Shown here: one piece after another, positions 18,149 to 27,685 of the stretch
Layout of the letters: the number at the start of each line of letters is the position of its first letter
Numbering within the stretch: position 1 is the first letter of the stretch
Source of the DNA: Chitinophagaceae bacterium
Lineage (GTDB): Bacteria; Bacteroidota; Bacteroidia; Chitinophagales; Chitinophagaceae
Length of the DNA: 64,000 nucleotides
Reading direction: 5' to 3'
Assembly: GCA_016719165.1 (NCBI GenBank)
Contig: JADKAJ010000003.1
Span: 62,001-126,000 of the forward strand
Notes under the pieces: generated by a model
The model's database searches: none
The model's input: only the letters and a program-made list of their open reading frames with translations
What the model was told of the DNA's origin: nothing
Program-made: the position numbers and the translations under genes

Positions 18149-19831
18149 ATGAGAGTAGCATTAGCGCAGCAAAATTATCATATTGGCAATTTTGAAGAAA
18201 ATATCCGAAAAATCATTGAGGGGATTAACCTGGCCAAACAACAGGGAGCGGAACTGGTGGTGTTCTCAGAGCTATGTGTTTGTGGGTATCCGCCAAGAGA
18301 TTTCCTGGAATTTGAAGATTTTATCAATAAATGCTATCAATCAATTGATGTTATTAAGGCCTATGCAGATACTATCGGTGTATTAATTGGCGCCCCGGAC
18401 AGAAATCCTGTACGGGAGGGCAAGGACTTGTTTAATGCAGCGTACCTGCTGTATGAAAGGGAAATAAAGGGTGTGGCACATAAGACCTGCCTGCCTAATT
18501 ATGATGTGTTTGATGAATACCGGTATTTTGAGCCGGCTTATGATTGGAAAATAATCGAGTTTAAAGGGAAGAGATTGGCTGTTACTATCTGTGAAGACAT
18601 CTGGAATCTTGGAGATAATCCGTTATACCGGAATTGCCCGATGGATGAGCTCATGAAGCAAAAACCTGATGTGATGTTAAACCTGTCGGCTTCTCCATTT
18701 GATTATACTCATGTAGAAGATCGCAAAGCTATTGCGAAGCTAAATACTTCGAAATATAAACTACCCCTGCTGTATTGTAATTGTGTAGGAAGTCAAACCG
18801 AAATTGTTTTTGACGGCGGCTCTTTGGTCTTTGATAAGGACTCAAACCTGGTCAGGCAATTACCATTGTTTGAGGAAGCCATACAGGTATTTGATCTGAA
18901 TGATGACGGAACTTTTACCCTGCCGGTTTCTGTTTTCTCGAAAGACCTGCCGGATTCAGAATTCAATCCGAATGAACTGGATTATAATTTATGTACTGCT
19001 GAAATATACAGTGCAATCATTATTGGCATCAGGGATTATTTTAAGAAAATGGGTTTTACCAAAGCTATTCTTGGTAGCAGTGGTGGAATAGATAGTGCTG
19101 TTACACTGGCATTAGCTTGTGAAGCTTTAGGTAAAGAAAATGTGAGAGCTGTGTTGATGCCTTCACAGTATTCAACCGGGCATAGTGTAAGTGATGCTGA
19201 GCAGCTGAGTAAAAGCCTGGGAAATCCTTACGATATAATACCTATCAGAAATATTTATGATTCATTTTTGAATGAATTGAAACCAATCTTCAACGATTTG
19301 CCATTTAGTGTTGCTGAAGAGAATATTCAAAGTCGTACCAGGGGTAACCTGTTAATGGCTATTGCCAATAAATTCGGCTATATTTTGCTGAATACATCCA
19401 ATAAAAGTGAACTGGCTACCGGCTATGGCACTTTGTATGGAGACATGGCGGGGGGGCTTGGCGTATTAGGCGATTGTTACAAAATGCAGGTCTATGCGTT
19501 GGCTAAATACATAAACAGGAACAAAGAGATCATTCCTGAAAATATTATAACCAAACCTCCTTCTGCAGAGTTGCGTCCCGGCCAAAAGGACTCTGACTCA
19601 TTGCCTGATTATGCCATCCTGGACAGGATATTGTATCAGTATATTGAAAGGAGAAAGGGGCCAAAAGAAATAAAATCACAGGGTTTTGAAGCTGCGCTTG
19701 TAGACAGAGTTTTGCGGTTAGTAAACATCAATGAATACAAACGAAACCAGTTTTGCCCGATAATACGCATTTCGCCCAAAGCATTTGGTGTGGGCAGAAG
19801 AGTACCAATTGTCGGTAAATATCTTTCCTGA
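18149..19831 (+). CDS. nadE: Glutamine-dependent NAD(+) synthase
   Basis: The last step of NAD synthesis: amidation of nicotinate adenine dinucleotide. The 560 residues contain an N-terminal nitrilase-like glutaminase domain (about 1-270; catalytic Glu in FSELCVCGYPPRDF, Lys in HKTCLPNYDVFDE, Cys in AVTICEDIW). The C-terminal synthetase domain follows, with PP-loop LGSSGGIDSAVTLALA and the NAD-binding NTSNKSELATGYGTLYGDMAGG. Both domains are intact, so the enzyme can use glutamine. Confidence 0.96.
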   Translation: MRVALAQQNYHIGNFEENIRKIIEGINLAKQQGAELVVFSELCVCGYPPRDFLEFEDFINKCYQSIDVIKAYADTIGVLIGAPDRNPVREGKDLFNAAYLLYEREIKGVAHKTCLPNYDVFDEYRYFEPAYDWKIIEFKGKRLAVTICEDIWNLGDNPLYRNCPMDELMKQKPDVMLNLSASPFDYTHVEDRKAIAKLNTSKYKLPLLYCNCVGSQTEIVFDGGSLVFDKDSNLVRQLPLFEEAIQVFDLNDDGTFTLPVSVFSKDLPDSEFNPNELDYNLCTAEIYSAIIIGIRDYFKKMGFTKAILGSSGGIDSAVTLALACEALGKENVRAVLMPSQYSTGHSVSDAEQLSKSLGNPYDIIPIRNIYDSFLNELKPIFNDLPFSVAEENIQSRTRGNLLMAIANKFGYILLNTSNKSELATGYGTLYGDMAGGLGVLGDCYKMQVYALAKYINRNKEIIPENIITKPPSAELRPGQKDSDSLPDYAILDRILYQYIERRKGPKEIKSQGFEAALVDRVLRLVNINEYKRNQFCPIIRISPKAFGVGRRVPIVGKYLS

Positions 19832-19835
19832 TTTT

Positions 19836-20291
19836 TTAATGGACATAAGTAGCTGAAACCGGCACCGGGATAGGTGAAGGGGGGATTGTTACATCCTGTG
19901 ATAAGGTCAAGGTTGTTTCATTGAGAGTTACTATTGTGAAAAGCCCAGAACCTGCCGGAAAAAGTCCCGATGACATCATCAATTTAGTTTCACTATCCTG
20001 AAAATTCCAGGTGATATTGCCAGCCGTGGTTGGATTACAAACCACCGTCCCTTCCGTTACCGTACCGCTGCCATTTGCTGAAAAGGTCACTACATCGTCT
20101 TTTACACAGACGATTGCAGGATTATCGGTAATATCAGTTCCCGCAGCGGAAGCACTACTGAATTTCCAGCTTGCCTGGGTTAATAATTCAGTCTTTGTTT
20201 TGGGAGCCGGGTCGTTATTTTTATCACAACCGGTGAAGATTAATAACGTTAGAAAACTTATCAGTGTCAGGTGTAATTGTTGTTTTTGCAT
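19836..20291 (-). CDS. Predicted lipoprotein, lipocalin-like
   Basis: A 151-residue lipoprotein (lipobox LIFTGC) with a mature part of about 130 residues that reads like the small Bacteroidota lipocalin-like proteins: LLTQASWKFSSASAAG, VTFSANGSGTVTEGTVVCN, GNITWNFQDSETKLMMSSG and LTLSQDVTIPPSPIPVPVSATYVH. Ligand unknown. It ends four bases from nadE in convergent orientation and has a 152-bp gap to moxR. Confidence 0.7.
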   Translation of the reverse strand: MQKQQLHLTLISFLTLLIFTGCDKNNDPAPKTKTELLTQASWKFSSASAAGTDITDNPAIVCVKDDVVTFSANGSGTVTEGTVVCNPTTAGNITWNFQDSETKLMMSSGLFPAGSGLFTIVTLNETTLTLSQDVTIPPSPIPVPVSATYVH

Positions 20292-20443
20292 AAATCGTTG
20301 GATTATTTGATCAAAATACTCAATTTTTTTGGCTTTATATAGGTAAAATACTCCAAAATAGTGCCGGAATTCCCTTTATTCAAATAACGGCAAATTATTT
20401 GCATACAGCAAGTTCGTATTTTGTGACTCTATAAACATTTCCC

Positions 20444-21442
20444 ATGTTAAAAACCGCAGAAGATATCCGCCAGCTGAATGAACGTATCGGCCATGCAGGA
20501 CAGTTTACCGACAAATTAAGAGAAGAAATAGGCCATGTCATCGTGGGCCAAAGTCATATGCTTGACAGATTGTTGATGGGTTTACTCAGCAATGGGCATG
20601 TATTACTCGAAGGTGTTCCTGGTTTGGCCAAGACGCTAACTATCAAGTCACTGGCACAGGCTATTCACGCCAAATTCAGCCGAATACAGTTTACGCCGGA
20701 TTTATTGCCAGCTGATGTGATCGGTACAATGATCTATAACCAGCAGCGTAATGAGTTTATCGTTCGTAAAGGGCCCATTTTCGCCAATTTTATCCTGGCA
20801 GATGAAATAAACAGGGCACCTGCTAAAGTACAAAGTGCATTGCTGGAGGCGATGCAGGAAAGACAAGTAACAATTGGTGAATCAACTTACAAGCTGGATG
20901 AACCATTCCTGGTATTGGCCACACAAAATCCTTTGGAGCAGGAAGGTACATATCCATTACCGGAAGCACAGGTGGACCGATTCATTATGAAAGTGATTGT
21001 AGATTACCCGAAGATGCATGAGGAACAGGTGATATTGCGGCAGAGTGTGCAGGGAAATTTCCCGGATATTAAGCAGGTAGTATCTGTACAGGAAGTGCTC
21101 AATGCAAGAGACCTGACTAAAAAGATTTACATGGATGAAAAAATTGAACAATACATCCTTGATATTGTTTTTGCCACCCGCCGGCCAGATGAGTATAAAC
21201 TGGAAAAATTAAAACCTTTGATTTCCTATGGCGCTTCTCCAAGAGGAAGTATCAATTTAGGGTTAGCATCAAAAGCACAGGCATTTTTAAATAAGAGAGG
21301 TTTTGTGATTCCGGAAGATGTGCGTAGTATTTGTAAAGATGTTTTGCGGCACCGTATCGGATTAACGTATGAAGCTGAAGCAGAAAATGTAAAGGTGGAA
21401 GATGTGATTGAGGATGTTTTGAAACAAATTAATGTTCCCTGA
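20444..21442 (+). CDS. MoxR-family AAA ATPase
   Basis: A 332-residue AAA+ ATPase. Walker A is GVPGLAKT, Walker B is LADEINRAP with the MoxR-specific continuation AKVQSALLEAMQE, and sensor 1 is LVLATQNPLEQEGTYPLPEAQVDRF. MoxR proteins act as chaperones with von Willebrand-domain partners, which is just what follows in this operon. The stop overlaps the next start (TGATG-type one-base overlap). Confidence 0.95.
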   Translation: MLKTAEDIRQLNERIGHAGQFTDKLREEIGHVIVGQSHMLDRLLMGLLSNGHVLLEGVPGLAKTLTIKSLAQAIHAKFSRIQFTPDLLPADVIGTMIYNQQRNEFIVRKGPIFANFILADEINRAPAKVQSALLEAMQERQVTIGESTYKLDEPFLVLATQNPLEQEGTYPLPEAQVDRFIMKVIVDYPKMHEEQVILRQSVQGNFPDIKQVVSVQEVLNARDLTKKIYMDEKIEQYILDIVFATRRPDEYKLEKLKPLISYGASPRGSINLGLASKAQAFLNKRGFVIPEDVRSICKDVLRHRIGLTYEAEAENVKVEDVIEDVLKQINVP

Positions 21443-22314
21443 TGCTGACTACTGCAGAAATATTAAAAAAAGTCCGGGAGCTGGAAATAAAAAGCAAAAA
21501 ACTTACGACTGACCTGTTTACAGGAGAATATCACAGTGCTTTTAAGGGTAAAGGGATGTCGTTCAAAGAAGTGAGAGAATATGCTGCCGGTGATGACATA
21601 CGTTTTATAGACTGGAATGTGTCGGCACGGTTTGGTCATCCGTTCAGTAAAGTATTCGAAGAAGAAAGAGAGTTAACCGTGATGTTGTTGGTTGATATCA
21701 GTAACAGTTCTTTGTTTGGAACTACCTATGCAAGAAAGAGAGATATTATAACAGAAATTGGGGCGGTACTTAGTTTTTCAGCTGTAAATAATGCCGATAA
21801 GATTGGTGTTATTTTTTATAGCGATGTGGTAGAAGCCTATATTCCGCCCAAGAAAGGAAGACAACATGCATTATATATTGTAAGGGAATTATTGAGCAAA
21901 GAGCCAAAAGGAAAGGGCACCGCTGTCAGTAAGGCACTTCGTTATTTTACGAACTCCACCAAGCAGAAAAGCATTGCATTTGTGCTGAGCGATTTCCTGG
22001 ATGCTAACTATGAAGATGCATTACGAATTGCCGGAAAAAAGCATGATGTAATTGGTATCAGGTTGTATGATAAGATGGATATGGAACTGCCTGCTGCAGG
22101 CCTGCTGCAGGTACAGGATGCAGAGAGTGCCATAACAAAATGGGTGGACAGCAGCAATGCTTTTGTCAGGTACAGTTATCAGCAGGAATTTTTCCGGGTG
22201 ACAGACTATGCTACACAGACTTTTAAAAAAGCCGGTTGCGACCTGCTGCATATAAAAACGGGTGATGATTATGTAAAAGTGCTGCAACGGTTTTTCCTCA
22301 GCCGTAACCGCTGA
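21442..22314 (+). CDS. DUF58 domain protein
   Basis: A 290-residue soluble protein with a DUF58/VWA-like core. Typical wording is GEYHSAFKGKGMSFKEVREYAAGDDIRFIDWNVSARFG, FEEERELTVMLLVDISNSSLFGT and LSFSAVNNADKIGVIFYSD. DUF58 proteins are standard partners of MoxR ATPases. It overlaps moxR by one base and precedes the BatD-like gene by 21 bp. It probably links the ATPase to the membrane components; precise role unknown. Confidence 0.92.
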   Translation: MLTTAEILKKVRELEIKSKKLTTDLFTGEYHSAFKGKGMSFKEVREYAAGDDIRFIDWNVSARFGHPFSKVFEEERELTVMLLVDISNSSLFGTTYARKRDIITEIGAVLSFSAVNNADKIGVIFYSDVVEAYIPPKKGRQHALYIVRELLSKEPKGKGTAVSKALRYFTNSTKQKSIAFVLSDFLDANYEDALRIAGKKHDVIGIRLYDKMDMELPAAGLLQVQDAESAITKWVDSSNAFVRYSYQQEFFRVTDYATQTFKKAGCDLLHIKTGDDYVKVLQRFFLSRNR

Positions 22315-22335
22315 TTCAATGATGTAATAATTAGA

Positions 22336-23211
22336 ATGATTTTTCAACGAACAATATTTTTTCTTTTTTTCATGCTTGCAGCAACTACTGTAATTGCCCA
22401 GTCTGCAACTGTAATAAAGGCTTCTGTTGATAGATCCAGCATTTTGATCGGGGAACCATTACAACTTACTATAGAGGTTCAGATTGCAGCCAATGAACCG
22501 ATACGGTTTGTATCCATTGATACCATTGAACATTTTGAGTTTCTGGAAAAGCCCCGTATCGACACGGCTGATACTGATAATGGAACTACCCTGAAAGGGA
22601 TCTATAAGATCACCAGCTTCGACTCAGGCCGTTGGGTTATTCCTTCTTTCAATATTTCAGGGGCAACAAAGACAGATTCCATTCCCGTTGATGTGCTATT
22701 TTCTGCTTTCAATCCCGCACAGGAGTACCATGATATAAAAGATATTATTGAGGTAACTCCTGAACAGAAAAAGGAGTGGTGGTGGTATGCAGCGGGTGGT
22801 GGAGTATTGATATTATTACTTATACTATACCTGCTTCGAAAAAGGAAACCAAAACCTATTGTGACCACACCGGCAGTAATCATCAATCCATATGAAGAAG
22901 CTATTAATAATCTCCGGGAACTTAACGGAGATTATGCAGATATTAAAAAATATCATTCCAGGCTGACGGATATTTTCCGGTTATATATTTTCAGGAAAAA
23001 AGGGATATTGTCATTACAGAAAACTACTGATGATCTTGTACTGCAGTTAAAGAACCTGGGTATCAGTAAAGTGCAGTATGATCAGTTAGCACAATCACTC
23101 CGGCTGGGTGATTTTGTGAAGTTTGCCAAATATGTACCTGCAGAAGAAGATAACCGGCTCGCTTTTGAAACTGTAAAAAAAACAATTGACGAAATAGAAC
23201 GATTAAGCTGA
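22336..23211 (+). CDS. Bat-operon membrane protein with periplasmic N-terminus
   Basis: A 291-residue protein: signal peptide (IFFLFFMLAATTVIAQ), a periplasmic beta-sandwich domain like BatD (about 22-150, ASVDRSSILIGEPLQLTIEVQI), one transmembrane helix (about 152-171, YAAGGGVLILLLILYLL), then a cytoplasmic helical tail. It lies between DUF58 and the VWA gene and overlaps the latter by one base. The operon as a whole is thought to help envelope stress or protein maturation in Bacteroidota, but the mechanism is unknown. Confidence 0.8.
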   Translation: MIFQRTIFFLFFMLAATTVIAQSATVIKASVDRSSILIGEPLQLTIEVQIAANEPIRFVSIDTIEHFEFLEKPRIDTADTDNGTTLKGIYKITSFDSGRWVIPSFNISGATKTDSIPVDVLFSAFNPAQEYHDIKDIIEVTPEQKKEWWWYAAGGGVLILLLILYLLRKRKPKPIVTTPAVIINPYEEAINNLRELNGDYADIKKYHSRLTDIFRLYIFRKKGILSLQKTTDDLVLQLKNLGISKVQYDQLAQSLRLGDFVKFAKYVPAEEDNRLAFETVKKTIDEIERLS

Positions 23212-24224
23212 TGCTGTACGAATGGATAAAACATATGGATTTTGCTTACCCGCTTGCATTTGGCTTATTTATCCTGATTCCCCTGTTAGTATGGTGGTAC
23301 ATAAAGAAATATAACAGCAACCAGCCGACGATCAGGGTTTCCGCCGTTCATGCTTTTAGGGTTTCCTCATGGAAAAATAAATTCAGGCATTTGCCATTCA
23401 TATTACGGTTAGCTGTTTTGAGTTGTTTGATTATAGCACTGGCCCGTCCGCAAAAAAGAAATGATCAGCAACAAACTGAAGGTGAGGGAATTGATATCGT
23501 ACTTTGTATGGATGTAAGCGGCAGCATGGGATCAAGAGATATATTGCCATCAAGAATGGAAGTGGCGAAAGAAGTGGCAGAAGAATTTGTCCGCAGCCGT
23601 CCGGTTGACAGAATCGGGCTGGTGATTTTTTCAGGAGAAAGTTTTACTCAATGTCCTATTACTACAGACAGGAATACATTGATTGGCCAGATCCAATCGT
23701 TGGAAAGCCGCCGATATTTGATTGATGGTACTGTGATTGGTGAAGGACTGGCTACAGCAGTGGACCGTCTTTCCAGTACTGTAGGGAAAAGTAAAGTGAT
23801 CATTTTATTGACAGATGGAAAAGAAGATCCACCCGAAACAAGATTAATTGACCCCCTTACAGCGCTGGAAATTGCCAAGACTAAAAAAGTAAAAGTATAC
23901 ACTATTGGAATGAGTGCTGCAGCATCAACAGTCGTTGAGAATACCGGTGTTAAAAAAGGGATTAAAAATCCATTGACAGATTTTCTCGATGAAGAATTGC
24001 TAAACAGGATTGCGAATGAGACAGGGGGCAAATATTTCAGGGCTAAGGATAAAGATGGCCTGAAAAGCATTTACAACCAGATAGATAAACTGGAAAAATC
24101 AAAAGTGGAAATACAATCTTTCAAACGGTATGAGGAAAAATTCCTTCCTTTTGTATTTGCTGCATTGGCGTTTCTTTTCCTCGAACTGATTTTAAAGTTT
24201 ACTTTATTCAGAAAATTTCCCTGA
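23211..24224 (+). CDS. VWA-domain membrane protein (BatA-like)
   Basis: A 337-residue protein with an N-terminal helix pair (about 11-30 and 58-75), a von Willebrand A domain with a full MIDAS metal motif (CMDVSGSMGSRD, then FSGESFTQCPITTDR and LLTDGKEDPPETR), and a C-terminal transmembrane helix (FVFAALAFLFLELIL). It is the last gene of the moxR-DUF58-BatD-BatA set. An alternative start eight codons further in (MDFAYPLAF) is possible. Confidence 0.9.
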   Translation: MLYEWIKHMDFAYPLAFGLFILIPLLVWWYIKKYNSNQPTIRVSAVHAFRVSSWKNKFRHLPFILRLAVLSCLIIALARPQKRNDQQQTEGEGIDIVLCMDVSGSMGSRDILPSRMEVAKEVAEEFVRSRPVDRIGLVIFSGESFTQCPITTDRNTLIGQIQSLESRRYLIDGTVIGEGLATAVDRLSSTVGKSKVIILLTDGKEDPPETRLIDPLTALEIAKTKKVKVYTIGMSAAASTVVENTGVKKGIKNPLTDFLDEELLNRIANETGGKYFRAKDKDGLKSIYNQIDKLEKSKVEIQSFKRYEEKFLPFVFAALAFLFLELILKFTLFRKFP

Positions 24225-24249
24225 GTGTTTATCAATTATCTTGCAACAC

Positions 24250-25176
24250 ATGAAAGCGATAGTGTATAAGTCTACCGGTAGTTGGTATAGCCTGAAGGAT
24301 GAGGCTGGCAAGTTCTGGAATGGACGGATGAAAGGAGTAATGAAGCTCGATGATATTACCAGTACCAACCCGGTAGCTGTTGGTGACTGGGTACATGCTG
24401 AAATAGAAAACGAGGGGGACAGTACAGCAACAATCAATGAGATACTCGACCGGAATAATTATATAAACAGGCAATCTCCCCGCCATAAGCACCAACATCA
24501 TATTGTAGCTGCCAATCTGGATCAATCTATCCTGGTAGCCACTTTAAAAGAACCTAAAACATCACAGGGTTTTATTGACCGTTTCCTGGTGGCATCAGAA
24601 ATGTATCATGTACCGGCGATTATCGTATTTAATAAATCTGATTTATATAAGGGTAAAGAACTGGATAAATATGAGCAATGGAAAGATATGTATGAAGCGA
24701 TCGGTTACAGAGTACTGCTGGTGAGTGCTGAAAAGAATGAAGGGATGGATGAATTAATGAAGGTATTGAAGGATAAAACCACCCTAGTAAGCGGGCACAG
24801 CGGTGTGGGTAAATCATCTTTATTGAATGTGATCTTTCCCAACATGAACCGGAAGACCCAGGATGTAAGTGGCTGGAGTGGTAAAGGTCAGCATACAACA
24901 ACTTTTGCAGAAATGTTTGACCTGCCTTTTGGCGGTAAGATCATTGATACACCCGGTATGAGAGAATTTGGGCTGGTGGATATTTCAAAAGCAGAATTGT
25001 CTCACTATTTTCCCGAAATGCGGGACAGGTTAAATGGCTGCCAGTTTAATAATTGCCTGCATGTAAATGAACCGGGCTGTGCCATCAAAGAGGCAGTAAT
25101 TAATAAAGAGATACACGAAGACAGGTATGTGAGTTATGCAGGCATACTCGACTCCATCGAAGAAAAGAATTATTAA
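24250..25176 (+). CDS. rsgA: Ribosome small-subunit-dependent GTPase A
   Basis: RsgA is a circularly permuted GTPase that checks late 30S ribosome assembly. The 308 residues show an N-terminal OB domain, then the permuted G motifs (NKSD before the P-loop, then SGHSGVGKSSLLN, DTPGMREFGL). A C-terminal zinc knuckle follows (NGCQFNNCLHVNEPGCAIK). The ATG at 24250 is preferred to the in-frame TTG at 24241 because the family starts at this point (MKAIVYKSTGSWY). Confidence 0.94.
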   Translation: MKAIVYKSTGSWYSLKDEAGKFWNGRMKGVMKLDDITSTNPVAVGDWVHAEIENEGDSTATINEILDRNNYINRQSPRHKHQHHIVAANLDQSILVATLKEPKTSQGFIDRFLVASEMYHVPAIIVFNKSDLYKGKELDKYEQWKDMYEAIGYRVLLVSAEKNEGMDELMKVLKDKTTLVSGHSGVGKSSLLNVIFPNMNRKTQDVSGWSGKGQHTTTFAEMFDLPFGGKIIDTPGMREFGLVDISKAELSHYFPEMRDRLNGCQFNNCLHVNEPGCAIKEAVINKEIHEDRYVSYAGILDSIEEKNY

Positions 25177-25179
25177 AGC

Positions 25180-25509
25180 TTAAGCGATGTTTCGCTGTTC
25201 TTCCTTAAACAATCTGCCTTCCAGTACACCGGCTAATTCCACTACTGCTTTATTGTCTTTATTTACAGCGTCACGGGTCTTGGTGGGGAAAAGAGAAATC
25301 CCGTTGTAGATATTATAGTGCAAAGTCATATGATGACCCTTAAACCGGAATTCCCAGTTTATAGTATCAAAATCATCTTCTTTGTTGGAAAACTTTACTT
25401 TGAAATCCTGGCTAAGGACATTCGCCACATGATAGAACTGTTTTAATCCGGCATCATCTGCGATTATGGCTTCAGTACAGCCAAGTGAGGTTCGTAGGGT
25501 AAGGCTCAT
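25180..25509 (-). CDS. Conserved hypothetical protein
   Basis: A soluble protein of 109 residues from the ATG at 25509. The frame stays open to 25569, but the upstream codons look like leader. It has an alpha/beta composition with NWEFRFKGHHMTLHYNIYNGISLFPT in the middle. I do not recognise a named family. Convergent with rsgA (3 bp between stops). Confidence 0.6.
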   Translation of the reverse strand: MSLTLRTSLGCTEAIIADDAGLKQFYHVANVLSQDFKVKFSNKEDDFDTINWEFRFKGHHMTLHYNIYNGISLFPTKTRDAVNKDNKAVVELAGVLEGRLFKEEQRNIA

Positions 25510-25580
25510 AGTATTAATGTTTAAAGGTTTATATACTACAAGACCGAAATGGGTGGATTTTAGCTGCACATAACAGTAAT

Positions 25581-25775
25581 TTAACTTCGGAATTTTTTGG
25601 CCTTTTTTGCGCTTTTCGACGCATCGGGATCCCCGCTTAAGATCTTCTCTGCACCAACATTTTTCCCGTTGGTAGGACAGCCTGTTTTACGCTTAAAAAG
25701 GTTGCTGAACATACCACAGGAAGAAAGCAACATCAGAAGGCTAAGGGCTACAGCAAAAAATCGTAGGTTTTTCAT
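25581..25775 (-). CDS. Small lipoprotein
   Basis: A 64-residue protein with lipobox LLSSC (Cys20) and a short basic mature part (NLFKRKTGCPTNGKNVGAEKILSG...KKAKKFRS). Short lysine-rich lipoproteins of this type are frequent in Bacteroidota; function unknown. Confidence 0.6.
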   Translation of the reverse strand: MKNLRFFAVALSLLMLLSSCGMFSNLFKRKTGCPTNGKNVGAEKILSGDPDASKSAKKAKKFRS

Positions 25776-25853
25776 TTTTTCGGTTACTTGAATAACGAAA
25801 GTAGATAGAAATAATTGCTCCTGCCATAGTAAATCTACCCTTCCGGAGATTTA

Positions 25854-26393
25854 CTATTTGTTGTCATTACTACCAGGTTGATTACGAAACCAATCGGCAT
25901 AACGGATATAATTATTGGCGATACGGTCTATCTGGCCATGTACCAGTTCCTGCGAAATATCTTTGACTTTTTTTGCGGGGACCCCTGCATAGATACTACC
26001 GGCTTCACATATAGTATTTTCTAATACGACCGCCCCGGCAGCTATGATCGTATTACTGTGCACTACACAATTATCCATAATAATTGCTCCCATGCCTACC
26101 AGTACATTGTCATGCAGGGTGCAGCCATGCACAATAGCATTATGTCCAATAGAAACATTATTCCCGATGGTTGTCCCGTATTTCTGAAAAGTACAATGGA
26201 TACAAGCCCCATCCTGCACATTCACCTTGTTACCCATTTTAATGAAATTCACATCGCCCCGGATAACCGTATTGAACCAGGCACTGCAATCATCTCCCAT
26301 CACTACATTACCAACGATAGTGGCATTTGGTGCGATAAAACAGTTGTTGCCAAATTGAGGATATTTGTCTTCTACAGGGAGTATGACAGGCAT
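25854..26393 (-). CDS. Gamma carbonic anhydrase family protein
   Basis: A 179-residue left-handed beta-helix protein with many hexapeptide repeats (GNVVMGDDCSAWFNTVIRGDVNFIKMGNKVNVQDGACIHCT, GHNAIVHGCTLHDNVLVGMGAIIMDNCVVHS). Three zinc-ligand-type histidines (in IHCT, GHNAIVHG) match gamma carbonic anhydrases such as YrdA/PaaY. Whether it hydrates CO2 or only binds metal cannot be told. Transcribed alone. Confidence 0.9.
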   Translation of the reverse strand: MPVILPVEDKYPQFGNNCFIAPNATIVGNVVMGDDCSAWFNTVIRGDVNFIKMGNKVNVQDGACIHCTFQKYGTTIGNNVSIGHNAIVHGCTLHDNVLVGMGAIIMDNCVVHSNTIIAAGAVVLENTICEAGSIYAGVPAKKVKDISQELVHGQIDRIANNYIRYADWFRNQPGSNDNK

Positions 26394-26450
26394 ATGCTTA
26401 GTTTTAGGTTTGAAGTTTAATGTTTGAGGTTAGTTTGTAAAATTGAGAAA

Positions 26451-26490
26451 TTCTTTGCGCCTTTGCACCTCCTTTGCGTTCTTTGTGTTA
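26451..26490. repeat. CTTTGCG-type tandem motif before the aminotransferase gene
   Basis: Four imperfect copies of CTTTGYRY lie in 40 bp just upstream of the TTG start at 26502. Similar CTTTGCG strings recur between genes in Bacteroidota genomes (from memory). It may be a repeat relic or part of the promoter. Confidence 0.35.
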
Positions 26491-26501
26491 AATAATTTGT
26501 T

Positions 26502-27680
26502 TTGACTCAGCGGGAACTTTTTTTACGGCATATAGGGCAAACCTCAGCTGCACCATTGACACTGGAGATCGTAAAAGCCGATTGTGCCACTTTGTATGAT
26601 GCAGCCGGTAAGGAATACATTGATCTCATCGGGGGTATCAGTGTGGCCAATATCGGTCACCGGCATCCAAAAGTAATTGAAGCTATTCAAAAACAGCTGG
26701 ATGCTTATCTGCACATCATGGTTTATGGCGAATTTGTAGAAGCTCCGCAGGTGCAATATGCGAAACTGCTGACAGAGTACCTGCCTTCAGCTCTCAACGC
26801 TGTTTATTTTACCAACTCCGGTGCAGAAGCGGTAGAAGGGGCTATGAAATTAGCCAAGCGGGTCACCAACCGAACACAGATCATTGCGTTCAATCATTCT
26901 TACCATGGCAGTACCCAGGGTGCGTTGAGTATTATTGGTGATGAATACTGGCGGAATGCATTCCGGCCGTTGTTGCCGGATGTATTGCACCTTGAATATA
27001 ATTCCTTTGCATCCATCAATGAGATAACAGCACAAACAGCCTGTGTAATTACAGAAACTGTTCAGGCTGAAGCAGGGATACTTGTACCAACAAAAGAATG
27101 GATGCTGGCTTTGCGGAAAAAATGTACAGAAACCGGAACGCTTTTAATACTGGACGAGATTCAGGCCGGCTTTGGAAGAACCGGTAAACTTTGGGGTTTT
27201 GAACATTTTGATATCGTGCCCGATGTATTGTTGCTTGGTAAAGCATTGGGTGGCGGTATGCCATTGGGAGCATTCATTGCCGATAAAAAACTGATGGATG
27301 CTTTTACGGATAACCCGGTACTGGGGCATATCACAACCTTTGGTGGCCACCCGGTATGCTGTGCAGCCGGTATGGCCGGTATGAAAGCATTGCTGGAAGA
27401 AGGGTGGATTGGTACAGTAAAAGGTAAAGAAGAACTATTTACCTCACTGTTAGTTCATCCAAAAATAAAAGCCGTCCGTTCTTTTGGCTTATGGATGGCC
27501 GTGGAGTTTGATTCTTTTGAAACCAATAAAAAGCTAATTGATAAATGTATTGAAGCAGGGGTGCTAACCGACTGGTTCCTGTTTGCTTCTGACTGCCTGC
27601 GTATTTCTCCGCCGCTGATCATTTCGGAAGAACAAATTGAAAAAGCTTGTGAGATAATCGTTAAAGCCTGTAACGATTAA
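26502..27680 (+). CDS. Class III (acetylornithine-type) aminotransferase
   Basis: A 392-residue PLP enzyme of aminotransferase class III. Landmarks are LIGGISVANIGHRHP, TNSGAEAVEGAMKLAKR, the PLP-phosphate region, LILDEIQAGFGRTGKLWGFEHF and the Schiff-base lysine in LLLGKALGGGMPLGAF. The start is a TTG: residues just after it (TQRELFLRHIGQTS) belong to the conserved N-terminus of this subgroup and no ATG lies upstream in frame before the gap. Substrate could be acetylornithine or another omega-amino acid; no arginine genes are adjacent. Confidence 0.88.
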   Translation: MTQRELFLRHIGQTSAAPLTLEIVKADCATLYDAAGKEYIDLIGGISVANIGHRHPKVIEAIQKQLDAYLHIMVYGEFVEAPQVQYAKLLTEYLPSALNAVYFTNSGAEAVEGAMKLAKRVTNRTQIIAFNHSYHGSTQGALSIIGDEYWRNAFRPLLPDVLHLEYNSFASINEITAQTACVITETVQAEAGILVPTKEWMLALRKKCTETGTLLILDEIQAGFGRTGKLWGFEHFDIVPDVLLLGKALGGGMPLGAFIADKKLMDAFTDNPVLGHITTFGGHPVCCAAGMAGMKALLEEGWIGTVKGKEELFTSLLVHPKIKAVRSFGLWMAVEFDSFETNKKLIDKCIEAGVLTDWFLFASDCLRISPPLIISEEQIEKACEIIVKACND

Positions 27681-27685
27681 CCAGT